From assembly GCF_000151315.2 (NCBI RefSeq), contig NW_011887301.1, forward strand, positions 348,728 to 412,727: DNA of 64,000 bases, given 5' to 3'. Made by a program: the position numbers and the translations under genes. Shown here piece by piece: positions 20,223-31,299 of the stretch (the first letter of the stretch is position 1; each line of letters begins with the position of its first letter). The notes under the pieces were generated by a model. That model ran no database searches. It was not told the origin of the DNA and saw only the letters and a list, made by a program, of their open reading frames with translations. Origin of the DNA: Capsaspora owczarzaki ATCC 30864 (taxonomy: Eukaryota; Opisthokonta; Filasterea).

Positions 20223-20445
20223 AGAAGTAGTAGTTGTTTTTTCTGTGTATCTTGTTTGTTTGTTTGTTTGTTTGTTTGGCGTGCAGTGGGCTACAATACA
20301 CCTTCAATTCTGCCTGTTCTACGACGCTGAAGCCACGGCCTCTTCCCATGGCGGTCGACGATCCTACGTGCAGGTCAAAGTTGCTTTCAATCATGCATGG
20401 TAGCCTATTGTGAATGACTTGGGATGGCCTTTTGGACAGAATCCA

Positions 20446-22003
20446 GCAAGAGCAGGATGAAGATTCTGCAATCTAATGACGAGTCAAACTTGTCGCTGCA
20501 TCTGACCCTCAAGCATGGTCATTGGCGTCCCCATCGTTGTCACGAAGTTGGAGTATCACGCATCCAGCGGTCGGTGAAGACGGTGAACCCAGGAAGGGGT
20601 TGGATTCGATGCGTTGTAGATCTTTTCCAGTATGGGAGTTGATTATCTCTTGTTAACAGCAGTGCAACCTCGGATAAGAATATATTATAGAATAGGTAGC
20701 ACTGTTTATTTGGGAGTTGTTACTATGTCTAGAGCGCGAAGCGCGACCACTGGAAGCACTCATGTGTTGTGTGGCACCCCCCCCCCCGGCCACACGATCG
20801 CGATCCTGCACTTCAGCATCAATCTCTCCATACAAATCCAGCCATGGCATGCCGATTCTGAGGATGGAGTTGTTGTTGTAGCTGCTGCGTTTGATCTTGC
20901 GCCGATTTGGGGTTGTTGTGAGGCAGTCCCGGTTCTTTTCGTTTTTTATTTTTGTACTTTTTATTGTAGTTTCAGTTTTCTCGCTTCTCTCGAGCAAAAT
21001 GTCGCGCAGCTCCAACTCAGGTACAAAACTACATGTTCGGTTTCATTCCTTAGCATCTCATCGGCGGGGGTGGGGGCGGGTTGTCTTCCATGCAAGAGCA
21101 CTTCTGATCGATGTCCACGTTGAACGTGGTGTTCAGATGGGAGCAGGGGGTTTGTTCCATTTTCTCCTCTCTCCTCTCTCTCTCTCCAGCTCGCAGCTCT
21201 GTCGGCAGTGGCATTTGGCTCGTTTTGAGACCTTTGCGCTTCTGGTGAAGGAGTATGCCGGAGACGGGCGCGGGTAGCTGCACCAATGGGACCAACGCGT
21301 CCCAACACGCGATCACGTACACTCCACACGCCTCGACCACGACGCGCCCTGTGAGGCGGGAGTCAGAGCCAATCGCGTTAGAAGCAGAGATTGCAAGCGA
21401 CAGAAGCATTGAAGATGCATGTTGGACAAGCAAAGGGGGCGTGAGTCTGAGTAGACGAGGGAGGCAGGGCAAGGCAATGGAGGCAATGGAGGTAGCAGGC
21501 GAAAGTGAAATGTGAAGGGTGAGGCAGCGAGGTGAGTGAGGCTGGGTCAGTTCAGTTGCCCCCCATGAGGCAGCTTTCGAGAGTGGCGGTCATTGCTCGT
21601 CTATCGCTTTGATGCCTACTTTAAGCGAGTGTCAGTTTCGGGGTGTGAGGTTGCTTGTCGGACAGCAGCAGTTTGGGGGCAACACTGTGCTAGTGCGTTT
21701 GATCCGGGCGCACGTTGGAGGCGTCAAAATTTACCAATGAGAACGACGAGAAGGCAAATAAAAAAGAAAAATCATCTTGTTGCTACCGACTGCGGTTTGG
21801 AGCGGGATTCTTCAATGTCATCCCCCCTGATGCTGCATTGGAGTCAGGATGAAACTCAGAGGCAACAAGGTTTTACATTGAAATGGGTGTGTGTGTGTGT
21901 GAAAGGAAGGCGAGCGAGACGGAACGAGACGTTGAACGAAAAACCACACAGGAACATCAGGGAGCAAAAGAAAAAAAAAAAACCAAATGAAAAGGCAAAG
22001 AAA

Positions 22004-22047
<44 letters not shown>

Positions 22048-22722
22048 AAGAAAAGAAAAAAAGAAACACGCCTCTCATGCATAAAAATGGAGAGAAACTC
22101 GCTCTTTGCTATGATGAGTTGCACAAAAAAAAGAGGGCAAGGCGAGGCAAGTCGAGGCAGTGGATTGTGTGAATGAGCAGCCACCATCACCACACAGCCA
22201 CACAGCTGGATGAAAGCAAGCCTGGGATGAGAGCGCTAAAAAACAAAACGCCAAACAAATAAGCATTAGCATGCCAGCTCGTGCAGCAAAGGCAAATAAA
22301 TGATCCACATTGTATTGTGGTGAGTCACGCACGAACAGCGCGGCAAAGCAATGCAAACAGCACACTGCTTGATGCTCCTCTGCTGTGCTGTCCTCTTTGT
22401 GGATTTGCTCTTTGCTTGGTTCGTGGTCGAGAGGAAGGCAGCCATCCACGAAGAGGGAGAGAGAGAGCTGCTCCCTGCGGAACCTGCAGCAAACAACTGT
22501 GAAATCACCCACTTCTCCGTCGATGCTTCTGTGATTCTTGATGCCATGCTTCATGCCCGATGCTTGATGCTTGATGCTTGATGCTTGACCATGATCGTTG
22601 TCTCGTGTTGCAAACCCCCGCTAGCCCCTCGTTTTAGCTTTGTTTGAGTGCCTCATTTTTCATTTTGCTCACTTTTTTTTTTTTTTTTTGCTCACTTTTT
22701 ATTCTTTTTTCTCGTTTCCTAC
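20446..22722. other. gene-poor region with low-complexity tracts
   Basis: No firm gene. The most coding-like piece is 20999-21277 (+), starting MSRSSNSG after a T-rich stretch and ending QLCRQWHLARFETFALLVKE before a stop. Donor (21021) and acceptor candidates (21189-21210) do not give a phase-consistent two-exon model, although the frame stays open straight through. Other content: a C-run near 20777, a TTTG/GT-rich segment, very long A tracts at 21970-22070, and a tandem TTGATGC heptamer at about 22558-22588 just before the GT8 gene. Open frames in the A tracts encode poly-Lys/poly-Phe and were rejected. Confidence 0.4.
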
Positions 22723-24371
22723 ATGTTCAACGTGAAAACAGCGCGTTTGGCGCTCCTCGTCGCGGTGGGCGTGCTGATCGTCATTGCAACAACTACAGGA
22801 CCCATTCCACCACAAAAGCAGCCCGGTGCTGCTCCGGCGGCGGCCGCGTTGGCAGGAGGGGCAGCCTCGGGGAACAGCGAGCCAAATCTAAACCCTCTCT
22901 CTGGGGACGTCCCAGTCGGCCGCCGAGAAGCCCCTCAACCCGCGTCCGGCGCTGCCAATGCCGCAGCAGCAGCAGCAGCAGCAAAAAAACCACACCCACC
23001 AGCTGCCTCACCAGCCGCAGTGGCAGCAGCAGCAGCAGCAGCAGCATCGGACAAGAAGGACGCGGCGGCAGAAGGTGTCATGGGCGATGCTCCACCTGCT
23101 CCCGTCGACCCCAACGACCCCTTCCTACCACAAAACCGCAAGCTGGCCCCTCTCGAGTCCTACAAGCCGCTCGTCGACGATGGTGTCATGCGCATCAACG
23201 TCATGATCGCCTCGGACGCCAACACTTTGATCGGCGTTATCGCTGTTGTCAAGTCCATTCTCGCAAACACCAAAACCCCTGATCGCATCGATTTCTACCT
23301 CATCGTCGACACCGACCAAGAGGCAGTCCGCTGCCAACGCTGGCTCAACCTTGCATTCGAAAAGAAGCGACAGGCTCAGTTCTGGGTCAAGGTCTTCCCG
23401 CTCGAGTGGGTCGCCAACAAGATCAAGATCCGTGGCCGTCGTCAAGATCTCGCTTCGCCTGTAAGTGCAGCCATTCATCAGTTGGCTCGAGGGGGTGATG
23501 TGTATCTGAATTTCAGCGAGCGATCGAGGTTGAAAAGCACCAGATATGAAGCAAACCGCCTAACTCACATGCTTTGTTTTGTGTTTTTCGCTCCTCCCCT
23601 CTCCCTCGCACCCTCGTCACTCTTTTGCAGGCAAACTATGCTCGTTACTACGTGCTGGACTTGTTCCCCAATTTGACTGGCCGCATTGCCTACATTGACT
23701 CCGACGTCGTCGTGCAAGACGACGTTGCCGGCCTGTACTTCCACCCCATCGAGCCAGGGCACATTGGCGCGTTTGTCAAGGACTGCCACAATGAGCTCCG
23801 CTTCTTTATCAACTTTGAGCATCCGCGAGTGCTGGCACAGCAGATGGATCCCAGCACCTGCAGCTTCAACGCTGGTGTCTACGTGGCCGACCTCACCGAG
23901 TGGAAGCGCCAGCGCATGAGCAAGGAGCTCGAGTTTTGGATGGAGCTCAACACACGCGAAAACGTCTACGGTGGCGAAGGTTCGGGCGGCGGCTCGCAGC
24001 CTCCCATGCTGCTGGCCTTGTACGGTCGCGCAACCGAGCTCAATCCCCTCTGGCACGTCCGGCACCTCGGATGGTCTGGCAGCTATGCCTACACGGCAGA
24101 GTTTGTGAAATCGGCGCATCTCTTGCACTGGAACGGTGCTGGCAAGCCCTGGTTGCTTGTTCCCGGCGTTAACTTCCCGTCCGTGTGGCGCCAGTTCTGC
24201 ACTCCCGAACCCGAGTTGAGTGCAACTGCGTGCTCTGAACCCAGCGATGGACCATCGTACAAGTACGTCTCTGACGAGGCCATGCTGGCCGAACACTGCA
24301 CACAAGTGCGGGAGCAGCGTGCGGCAGATGCCGAGATTGGTATTGCCCTCGATTGCACCTTCCCTTGGTGA
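22723..24371 (+). CDS. GT8 glycosyltransferase, GLT8D1/2-like
   Basis: Two exons, 22723-23460 and 23631-24371 (GTAAGT...TTGCAG, phase 0), 492 aa. Type II topology: signal anchor RLALLVAVGVLIVIATT right after the start, then an Ala/Pro-rich stem to about residue 130. GT8 fold motifs: INVMIASDANTLIGVIAVV at the start of the catalytic domain, the metal-binding DxD in AYIDSDVVVQDDV, the acceptor-side STCSFNAGVYVADLTEWKR, and NPLWHVRHLG...LLHWNGAGKPW near the end. These blocks match animal GLT8D1/GLT8D2 more closely than plant GAUTs, from memory of the families. The natural acceptor of that subfamily is poorly known. ATG 22723 was chosen because it directly precedes the anchor; upstream frame is T-run. 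Confidence 0.9.
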
Positions 24372-24845
24372 GGTCCAAACGCAAGTTATGCATTTTTTCG
24401 TTTCCTTGTCTGGAAAGCGTTAGTTTGTGTGTTTGCGACTGTCAAGTACGTCGTAACACCTCCCCCCCAAATCCTCTCCGTTACCATCATTTCTTAAACA
24501 CCCTTGCCAGCGATTCGAGCGCTGCATTTTTTTGTTGTTGTTTTAGTGTTTGTGTTTTTGTTTTGTTTTTGTGATTGTGTTTTTGTTTTTTGTGTGAGTG
24601 TGTGTTGCGCGCGTGTGTGTGTGTGTGTGTGTGTGTGGATGAAACGTGGTATTACTACCACTTCATCCTTCGTATTCGTGTCAGTTGTAGATCTATTATT
24701 AGCTTCAACAGCATCATTTTCCTGTCTGTTGGTTGTTGCATTTCAAGAGTCTGAAGCGTGTTTTGCTTGGACCGCCCACTTTTAGGAATCGCATTCAAAA
24801 GGAAATCTGGATCACCGAGAGAGTTTATTGCTGCAATGGTTTTTT
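24372..24845. other. 3' flank between convergent GT8 and UTP18 genes, with GT repeat
   Basis: No gene seen. T-rich sequence and a (GT)n microsatellite (about 24597-24637, with an internal GCGCGC). Both neighbours end here, so it should hold two 3'UTRs; no clear AATAAA was found. Confidence 0.6.
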
Positions 24846-27480
24846 TTAGTACGTGGGATAATGCTTCAGCCGGTACAAGACGACCTTGCCCTTGTCGTTG
24901 CCAACTGCAAAGTAGGCAGAGTGAGGCGAGAATGCGACGCTGTGCACATAACTAAGCGGCGCTTTCTCGGAAGGCCAGTTGGCAAAGGTAGTTGCAGATG
25001 GGAAGTGAATCTGTAAAGCGACAGAACAATCGACAGAACAATGGGAAGTGGGAAGTTAGAGGCGAAAAAAACAAACCAAGTTCAACAGTTTAACAAAGCC
25101 CTTCCTCACCAGACGCATAGCATTCTTCTTCTCGGCACTCCAAGCAGCGAGCAGTTGAGCGTCATGATTGAACACGAGACCCGAGATGGAAGTTGTCAGA
25201 TTATCAATGGTTCGCAACGGCTTGGGATTTTCGGAAGCAAGGGCAACGGTAGTGTCGTATACGTTGATGATGCCAGTGTCGGAACTAAAGTCGAGCAAGC
25301 CAGGCACAAGTAGATGTGAGTTGTCACAAGCACAAAGCCAAAAAACAAAAACAAAAAAACCCCCCGAACAACCGCAAAAATCCTTTACCCGCAAGCAATG
25401 TACTTGTTGTTTGGGCTGACGGCAATCGCGGTGCCATGTACACAGCCTTCGTCGACAAATCGGTGCGTGCATTGGCGCGATGCTACATCCCATACATAGA
25501 CATGACCATCACCTAGCGAAAGTTTCCAAGCAAAGTAGCCGAACGTCAGCAACAATTTGACCAAAAGAAAGAGCTCCCTTCACTCAACAACATCCGATAC
25601 GTACCACCGAACGACAGCAGCTGATTGCCAGAGCGCGTGAAGGCCACTGCTCGCACAGTGCCGTTCATCTTGAAGTCTGCCACCCATTGCTTGCTCACTG
25701 TGGAAACAAGAATAATATAACCGTCCTTGCCGAGGAAGACAAGGTGCTTGCCATCGGGAGAGACGACAAACGACTCCAGGCTCTTCTCTTCGCGACCACG
25801 AATGCCAGGAACGCGGTGAATTGCGCCCTCCGAAATGTTAAATGTATAAAACCAGGTTCTCCGCGAAGTCGCAAAGATCTGGCTGCCGTCGACGGACATG
25901 GCGGCTTCATGGATGGGGAAATTTGGAATGTGAATGCTTTGAATCTTGGCATTGTCGGTTCCGTCGACCTGGGAACAAAGAGCAGCGGAAACAACAAATC
26001 AAACGTCAGCAACCCGACCCGACCTCGAACATGACAAAAACAACAGAAAAGCAATGCAGTGTCAATCAACTCACCTGATATAGCCGCAGCGTCTTGTCCA
26101 AACCAGCAGTCATGAGAACTGCTCCAGAGGGATGGAAGGCCACTGCCTGGATGGCGGAGGCAGAAACCTCGGCAGAGTTTGCGTCGCGCACACGAACGGC
26201 CTCAATCAAGCGAACAGGAAGCAGCCCGGTGCTGCTCGAGGACGCTGTCAAACCTTGTGTGGTCTGGAAAATGCTGTCATGCTCGTCGACCTCTTCTTCT
26301 TCTTCGTCTTCTTCATCTTCGTCCTCCTCGTTGTCGGATGCAGCAGCAGCACCGCCATCGGAGCTTTCGCCATTCGCGGCATTCTTTTTTGGTCGGCGAG
26401 CGGCAGATGTCGCCTTCTCGACCCATTGCGGTGCTTGGTGCACCTTCTCGAATTGGCCCTTCAGACGACGCGCGTACTCGGCACCCGAAATGGCCTGTTC
26501 GTCCTCTGCCTGACGGAGCTTCTTGAGGCGAGCCTTGTCGACAACAGATACACTGATATTCGCGTCATCCTTGTCTTCCCAGGCGGGGTCTGTTGGAGCG
26601 TCGGCGTGAGACTGAGTTTACACGATCGAAGATCAAGTTTTTGGATGCAAGCAAGCCATCCACGTACCTGCTGCCTTTTTGCCCTTTCGGTTTTTGCTCT
26701 TGCCATTGGGTTTTGCTGGAGCAGGCTCCTCGTCTTCGTCCTGCACGAAACAAAGGTTTCCAGACAAAAAAAAAAAACAAACAAAAAAAAAAAAAGTTGT
26801 GAGTTTCCACGACCAGAATCCAATCGTGCGCGCCGTTCCGTCGTAAATATCTGGATTCATTGCAATGTTGCTTGTTAACGAACACCGTCATGTTGTTGGT
26901 CGAGTAAGTGAGTGAGTGAGTGTGGCTGGGATTTCCATTTGATCGTAACTTCCATTCTCCATCCTTCCCAGAGGCCTGTTCTCCTTCGCGAAACGACCCT
27001 TGCAACAACAATCTCCTTGGGGTTTGCCTTTCTGCCCACACGACGTTGCTGGTTGGTGACTGTGGTCGCAATGCCAGAGCACCATCCTCGCTTTGTTCCA
27101 TGTGGACCTTTGCGCGCATGTGGACGCCAACTCACATTGGCGATCAGCGTCCGGTCCTGGTCCTCCCCGGCTTCGTCGATGCCCATGGTGACATCAGCGT
27201 CCGCATCAACATCAGCGTCCGCATCAGCATCAGCAGCAGCAGCGGACTCGTCAGCGGTTGAGGCCGGCATGTTGCCAAACAGCGACAGGGCCAGCTCCTG
27301 CTCGCCAGCCGATGGAACCGCACTCCGCGGGTGCTTCTTGGAGCCCATGCGCAGACGCTTGGCGACATGGACGGGCTCAGCAAGCTCGGTCTTGGAGGAG
27401 CTGCTGCTGCTGGTGGTGGTCGCGGATTCGGCGTCGGACGCGCGCTGCGACGCAAGTCGGCGTTTCTGAAGCAGCGACAT
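24846..27480 (-). CDS. UTP18: U3 snoRNP-associated WD40 protein UTP18
   Basis: Component of the SSU processome that binds U3 snoRNP and recruits the exosome during 18S pre-rRNA maturation in the nucleolus. Seven exons on the minus strand: 27136-27480, 26668-26740, 26075-26589, 25605-25968, 25389-25512, 25110-25284, 24846-25010; all junctions are GT-AG and in phase, giving 586 aa. Family-specific marks: PAWEDKDD, GAEYARRLKGQFEKVHQAPQWVEKA, an acidic Asp/Glu run, GAVLMTAGLDKTLRLYQVDG, NAKIQSIHIPNFPI, GDGHVYVWDV, YIACGSDTGIINVYD, and the C-terminal SPHSAYFAVGNDKGKV...YRLKHYP. It is divergent from the ankyrin gene at 27886. Confidence 0.92.
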
Positions 27481-27885
27481 TGTCAAGTTCAGAAGAGTGA
27501 GTAAGAAGCTTGAATCGAATAGAATAGAATAGAATAGAAGAATAGATTGAAAGAGAGTATCAGACGAGGGGGATGATGAACCGCGGCAGTCAATGGACGA
27601 TCAGAGAAGTTTTATATGGAAAACACCATCAGCGGCGATTCTCAGACTGATGCTGAATTGCTCAGTTTGTGCTTCGACTCGATGAGAAAGTGCCATCGTA
27701 ACCCGAGTTTTTTTTTTTTTTTTTTTTTGATTCAATGTCTGGACAATGAATGATTGAGACTTGAGATTTGAGATTGAGATTGAGATTGAGACTTTTGTAT
27801 GGAGCAGCATTGCGTATTCGAGTTCATTCCTATTTTTTTATTTCTTCTCTTTCTCAATAAGCAAACTCACACCCACACACAAACA
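27481..27885. promoter_or_regulatory. bidirectional promoter region, UTP18 / ankyrin gene
   Basis: A 405-bp gap between two divergent starts. It contains a short tandem AATAG/AATAGA array (27510-27545), a T-run on the plus strand (27709-27728) and a GAGATT repeat (27765-27790). No motif was recognised with confidence. Confidence 0.5.
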
Positions 27886-29404
27886 ATGTCAGGTTCAGCG
27901 GATGACAGCGACGCGCCGTCTGCGATTGAGCGGCTTCAGTTTGCAGCCAAATCCAATAACGAGCAAGTCTACAACGAAGTAAAGCCCAGCTTCTCCCACC
28001 TTCGCGACTCCATCCACTCTATCAATCAATCAATCTCTCTCTATCGCTATCTCGCTATATCTGTCTCAGCGGGCTTCTCGTGTGTGGTGTGATAATCCTT
28101 CCCAATCTCTCTAGACGCTGGTTGTTTGTTTCTACTGCCCACTGCCCACTGCTTCTCTGGTTGTGCTTGCTTTGCCGCGTTTTCATTCCTGTCCGTTTTG
28201 TTGTTTCATTCGCAGGTCATCGCTGAGGCAGGCGCGTCGCTCGACTTCAATGCGCAGGACGGAATCGGCAACACTGCTCTGCATTACGCGTAAGGAAAGA
28301 GAGGGAAAACAAAAGAGAAAAAATCTTACTAGAAGGACAACCATTTGGATTTTGGGGGATTGTTCTTGCCGTGCGTCACACAAATGGCCAAGCAAAGGAC
28401 CAAAAGACAAAGATGATGGGTATTGTCAGAAAGGGGAAAGGGGGAGGAAGGGGCAGGAAGAGGCAGGAAGAGGCACTGGGAGTGAGCAAGAATCTGGCTC
28501 AAATTTGTGATTTTACTGCAAGATTTCTGTTCTTGCGTGACCGGTCAGAATTTGTGAGGATAGGGAGGGATTGAGGGTTTCCAAAGGGTGGTTTGGATGG
28601 TCTTGGGGTTCATTACCGGGAGGAGGGAGGCAGCAGAGGGAGTTGAAGTGGCGCAAGATTTTTGCTGTTCTTTGATCGATCAGAACTTGGGACGGGTGAA
28701 TGGATGGGTGTTGCAACACTTCAATGATGCTTGTATCAGATCAAAAGGACCCGTATATACCCTTGACGGGATGAGCAAGTCGCCAATGCTCACCGAAACC
28801 GATCTGTTTGTCAATTTGTGACTGTTTCCTTTGATTGACCTTGAACATAGCGCACAGTGCGGATCGCTCGACATTGCTCAGCTTCTGGTCGACCATGCAG
28901 GAATCAAGCTCGATGTGCAAAACCGTCAATGGCAAACGCCACTGTTTGTCGCCGCGAGGTACCCAATCTCTTCCGTGTTTTTTTTTTTTAACCAGTTTCC
29001 CATTTTTTGGTTGTTTTGTGCGCTTCCTTGCCCTCCTAACATGCAAACACAACCTCACATGTCATCCTACGCGACTCTTCAAATTGCTCTTTTGCCAGTC
29101 ACGGCGAGGCTGAAATCGTTCAGCTGCTCATTGAGGCGGGTGCCAACCCGTCCCTGGCGGACAAGCAACGATCGAGCCCCGCGTCGGTGGCCAAGTCAAA
29201 GGAAATCAAGGACATGATCAATTCAGCCGTAGTTGCACGAAGTCTCGTACGTTCTCTTCATGGATGGTGTTGGTTGAGGGATAAAATTTCTCTCTTTTTT
29301 CTTGACGCTGTTTTTAACTGAATCATCGTTCACAGGCGGCCGACGATCTTGATCAAGGCGACAGCGAAGAGGAGGACGAAGAAGGCGAGGAGGAAGACGA
29401 ATAG
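27886..29404 (+). CDS. small ankyrin-repeat protein with acidic tail (YAR1-like architecture)
   Basis: Five exons: 27886-27978, 28216-28289, 28851-28958, 29099-29246, 29336-29404; phases agree, 163 aa. About three ankyrin units are seen: NTALHYAAQCGSLDIAQLLVD, QTPLFVAASHGEAEIVQLLIEAGANP, and a degenerate third. The C-terminus is almost purely Asp/Glu. A small ankyrin protein with an acidic end resembles yeast Yar1, the Rps3 chaperone, and the shared promoter with UTP18 would fit ribosome biogenesis. Ankyrin repeats are too generic to assign this. The 561-nt intron 2 (28290-28850) shows no conserved ORF. Confidence 0.8.
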
Positions 29405-29635
29405 CCAACGTCAAATGCAGAAACAAAGCTGCTCAATTTCTTTGACCTTGATGAGTTGCAATTTTGGATGATGTCGATGCTCTTTGGCATCCATTCGTTT
29501 TGCACTCTACCAGAAAACAAGATTGTTCGACTCGCGAAAGATTCTTCATGCATCAACAATCGTAAAAAACGCAACATTGCAACAACCACACTTGGAACTC
29601 GCAAAGCAAAAAAAAAAACAACGACAGACTTTTTT

Positions 29636-31133
29636 TTACTTTCGCGCTTCAAACTGTGCTCGGCAATCGAGCATGAACTGCTTCACTTGCTCAACCATCT
29701 CTTTGCACCGCACAGGATCGTGCTGGAATTCCTTGTCAGAGTCGACAATGAGCAATGGGCAGGATGAAGCGAGCGGCGAAACCTTGAGCGACTCTTTCTT
29801 GCGAATGAGCCAGTCTTCGTGCCGCTGGTGCAGCTGGTGGAGATAGTCCACAGAGACGGCAGACTCCTCCTCTCGGGCACGTCGCTGCAAGCGCTCGTGG
29901 CACACTTCCGGCGTGGAGCGCAGGTATACAATGCCATCGAGCTTCATGGCCTCAGGCACGGACGCCTCCATGAAGCTGTGCCATTCTTGGTAGATGAAAA
30001 ACTCGGGGCGCGTCATCAGCCCCGTCTCTACGCAGTTGAGCGCAAAGCAGTAGCGATCGCTGAAAACCGAGCGCTCTGTAAAGTGAATCGAGGTTGGCGG
30101 GATTTCCGACACTGACGCCAGCCGAGGTCGGGCTTGGGCGCGAGTGTTGCCGCTTTCAACAGTGCTAACTTCGGTGGAGCTTGAGGTGGTCGCAGGATCC
30201 TGGTCCTCACTGGCTGAGCGCTTTAGCCCACGATCGAGGATTGCCGGTGTAGAGTCCTTTTCAATAACGTCGCTCGTCGGTGACTCTGATTGCGACTGCG
30301 AGTTTGAGTTCTTCCTGCCAATAAAGAGAGTCTTGGGATGGGGGTTTTCTGGCGGCCGCTGCTGCGCTCGGATTCGCGACAGGCAGGCGTAGATCTGGAA
30401 GGTAAAGCTCCATCGGTTGGGAGAGTTGTAAAACAGCGACAACAGATTGCCGCCAGTGTCCTGCGAAGCCGGAATCGAATCTACGACGGGCAGATCAGTA
30501 TATCAGTATATCAGGGTGAGCAGGTGATTCGGACATGCGGGGGATGCAAACACGAACACAGAGCGCGGTTTTGGTGGTTTTGGCGGGAAATGAACGCGCC
30601 ATTTTTTGTTTTCGTGTTTTGCTTGGGTTTTCGCATTGAATGTTCACACCTCTGAGTGTTCAACGCAGATTGTAGTAGTTCCATTACCAAATGTGTTTGA
30701 ATTCTCCAGCTCAAAGATGCTTGGTGTGGTGCCCCGGGCGAACGCGGCTGGGTGTGCGTGGGAATCGCCGTCCTGGTGCTCTGGCTCTGAGCCCGCCTCG
30801 CCCTGAAAAATGGCCATTTCACGGAAGGCCGCGGCGCTCTGGACATGATTGACACGATATTGACCAAGAGTGCACAATGCAAAGACAGATCGGAGGGTTG
30901 AGAGTGAGTTCAAGGCTCTTCTTTGCTTCAGCCATGCTGCGTCTTGCCGCTCTCTGTTTGTTTGGGATTCTCACCCGAGGATCGTTGCGGATTTCGTCCA
31001 CTTGCTGCCAGCGGCTGACAGGCTCAGGAACAATCACAATGTCCAGCTCTTGGCTCAGGATATCGAGGAATGTCGACTTTCCCGCGGAAATGTTGCCTTC
31101 AAGTGCAATGCGCAAGACTCGCTGGCCTGTCAT
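29636..31133 (-). CDS. deoxynucleoside kinase (dCK/dGK family)
   Basis: Phosphorylates deoxynucleosides in the salvage pathway. Exons 30975-31133, 30688-30838 and 29636-30480, in phase, 384 aa. Motifs: P-loop IALEGNISAGKSTFL at the N-terminus, VPEPVSRWQ (substrate-side Glu), SPNRWSFTFQIYACLSRIRAQ, the ERSVFSDRY (ERS/DRY) motif, YQEWH, LDGIVYLRSTPEVCHERLQRR (lid Arg cluster) and YLHQLHQRHEDWL. Two lineage-specific Ser/Thr-rich segments enlarge it: one encoded mostly by exon 2, and about 90 residues inserted between SRIRAQ and the ERS motif. The acceptor after 30480 was chosen because the nearer CAG is out of phase. Intron 2 holds an E2F-like site. No organelle targeting peptide is evident. Confidence 0.9.
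30578..30590 (+). promoter_or_regulatory. E2F-like site within dNK intron 2
   Basis: TTTTGGCGGGAAA, a perfect match to the E2F/DP consensus TTTSSCGSGAAA-type core. It lies in the 207-nt second intron of the deoxynucleoside kinase gene, followed at once by GAACGCGCC. In animals and plants E2F controls S-phase nucleotide genes. Function at an intronic position is inference. Confidence 0.45.
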
Positions 31134-31299
31134 TGTGCTTTGCGCTGGAAAACGAAAACAAGGAGTGTCCAACCAACTTGTGAAGATAAGGGAACGTTGT
31201 GTACTTGCTCGACAAAACTATTCCAACGATGCAAAATCAATAAAAGTGCTCACATCAAATCGCGTTGACAAACGACCAACGCAACCTCCTTTTCCACCT

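Larger units (their letters stand above)
17465..20445 (+). repeat. tandem segmental duplication, unit 2
   Basis: Second copy of the unit described at 14325-17345. It has a longer GCTCGTCCA array (about 17598-17647), a longer TTG repeat after the stop (20189-20222) and a TTTG repeat (20250-20277). Similarity to unit 1 ends just after GGGATGGCCTTTTGGA. Confidence 0.9.

Noticed and set aside
21593-22084. 163-codon plus-strand frame ending in poly-Lys
   Set aside because: Its 3' half is the A tract at 21970-22070; no motif, no splice partner.
22644-23282. 212-codon plus-strand frame overlapping GT8 exon 1
   Set aside because: Out-of-frame reading of the Ala-rich stem (Gln/Arg-rich translation); the GT8 frame has an anchor, DxD and a consistent splice.
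22723-24371. GT8 gene as a plant-type GAUT galacturonosyltransferase
   Set aside because: It was tempting next to a UDP-GalA-forming epimerase, but the STCSFNAGVYVADLTEWKR and WHVRHLG blocks match animal GLT8D1/2 more closely, so a GalA-transferase call is not supported.
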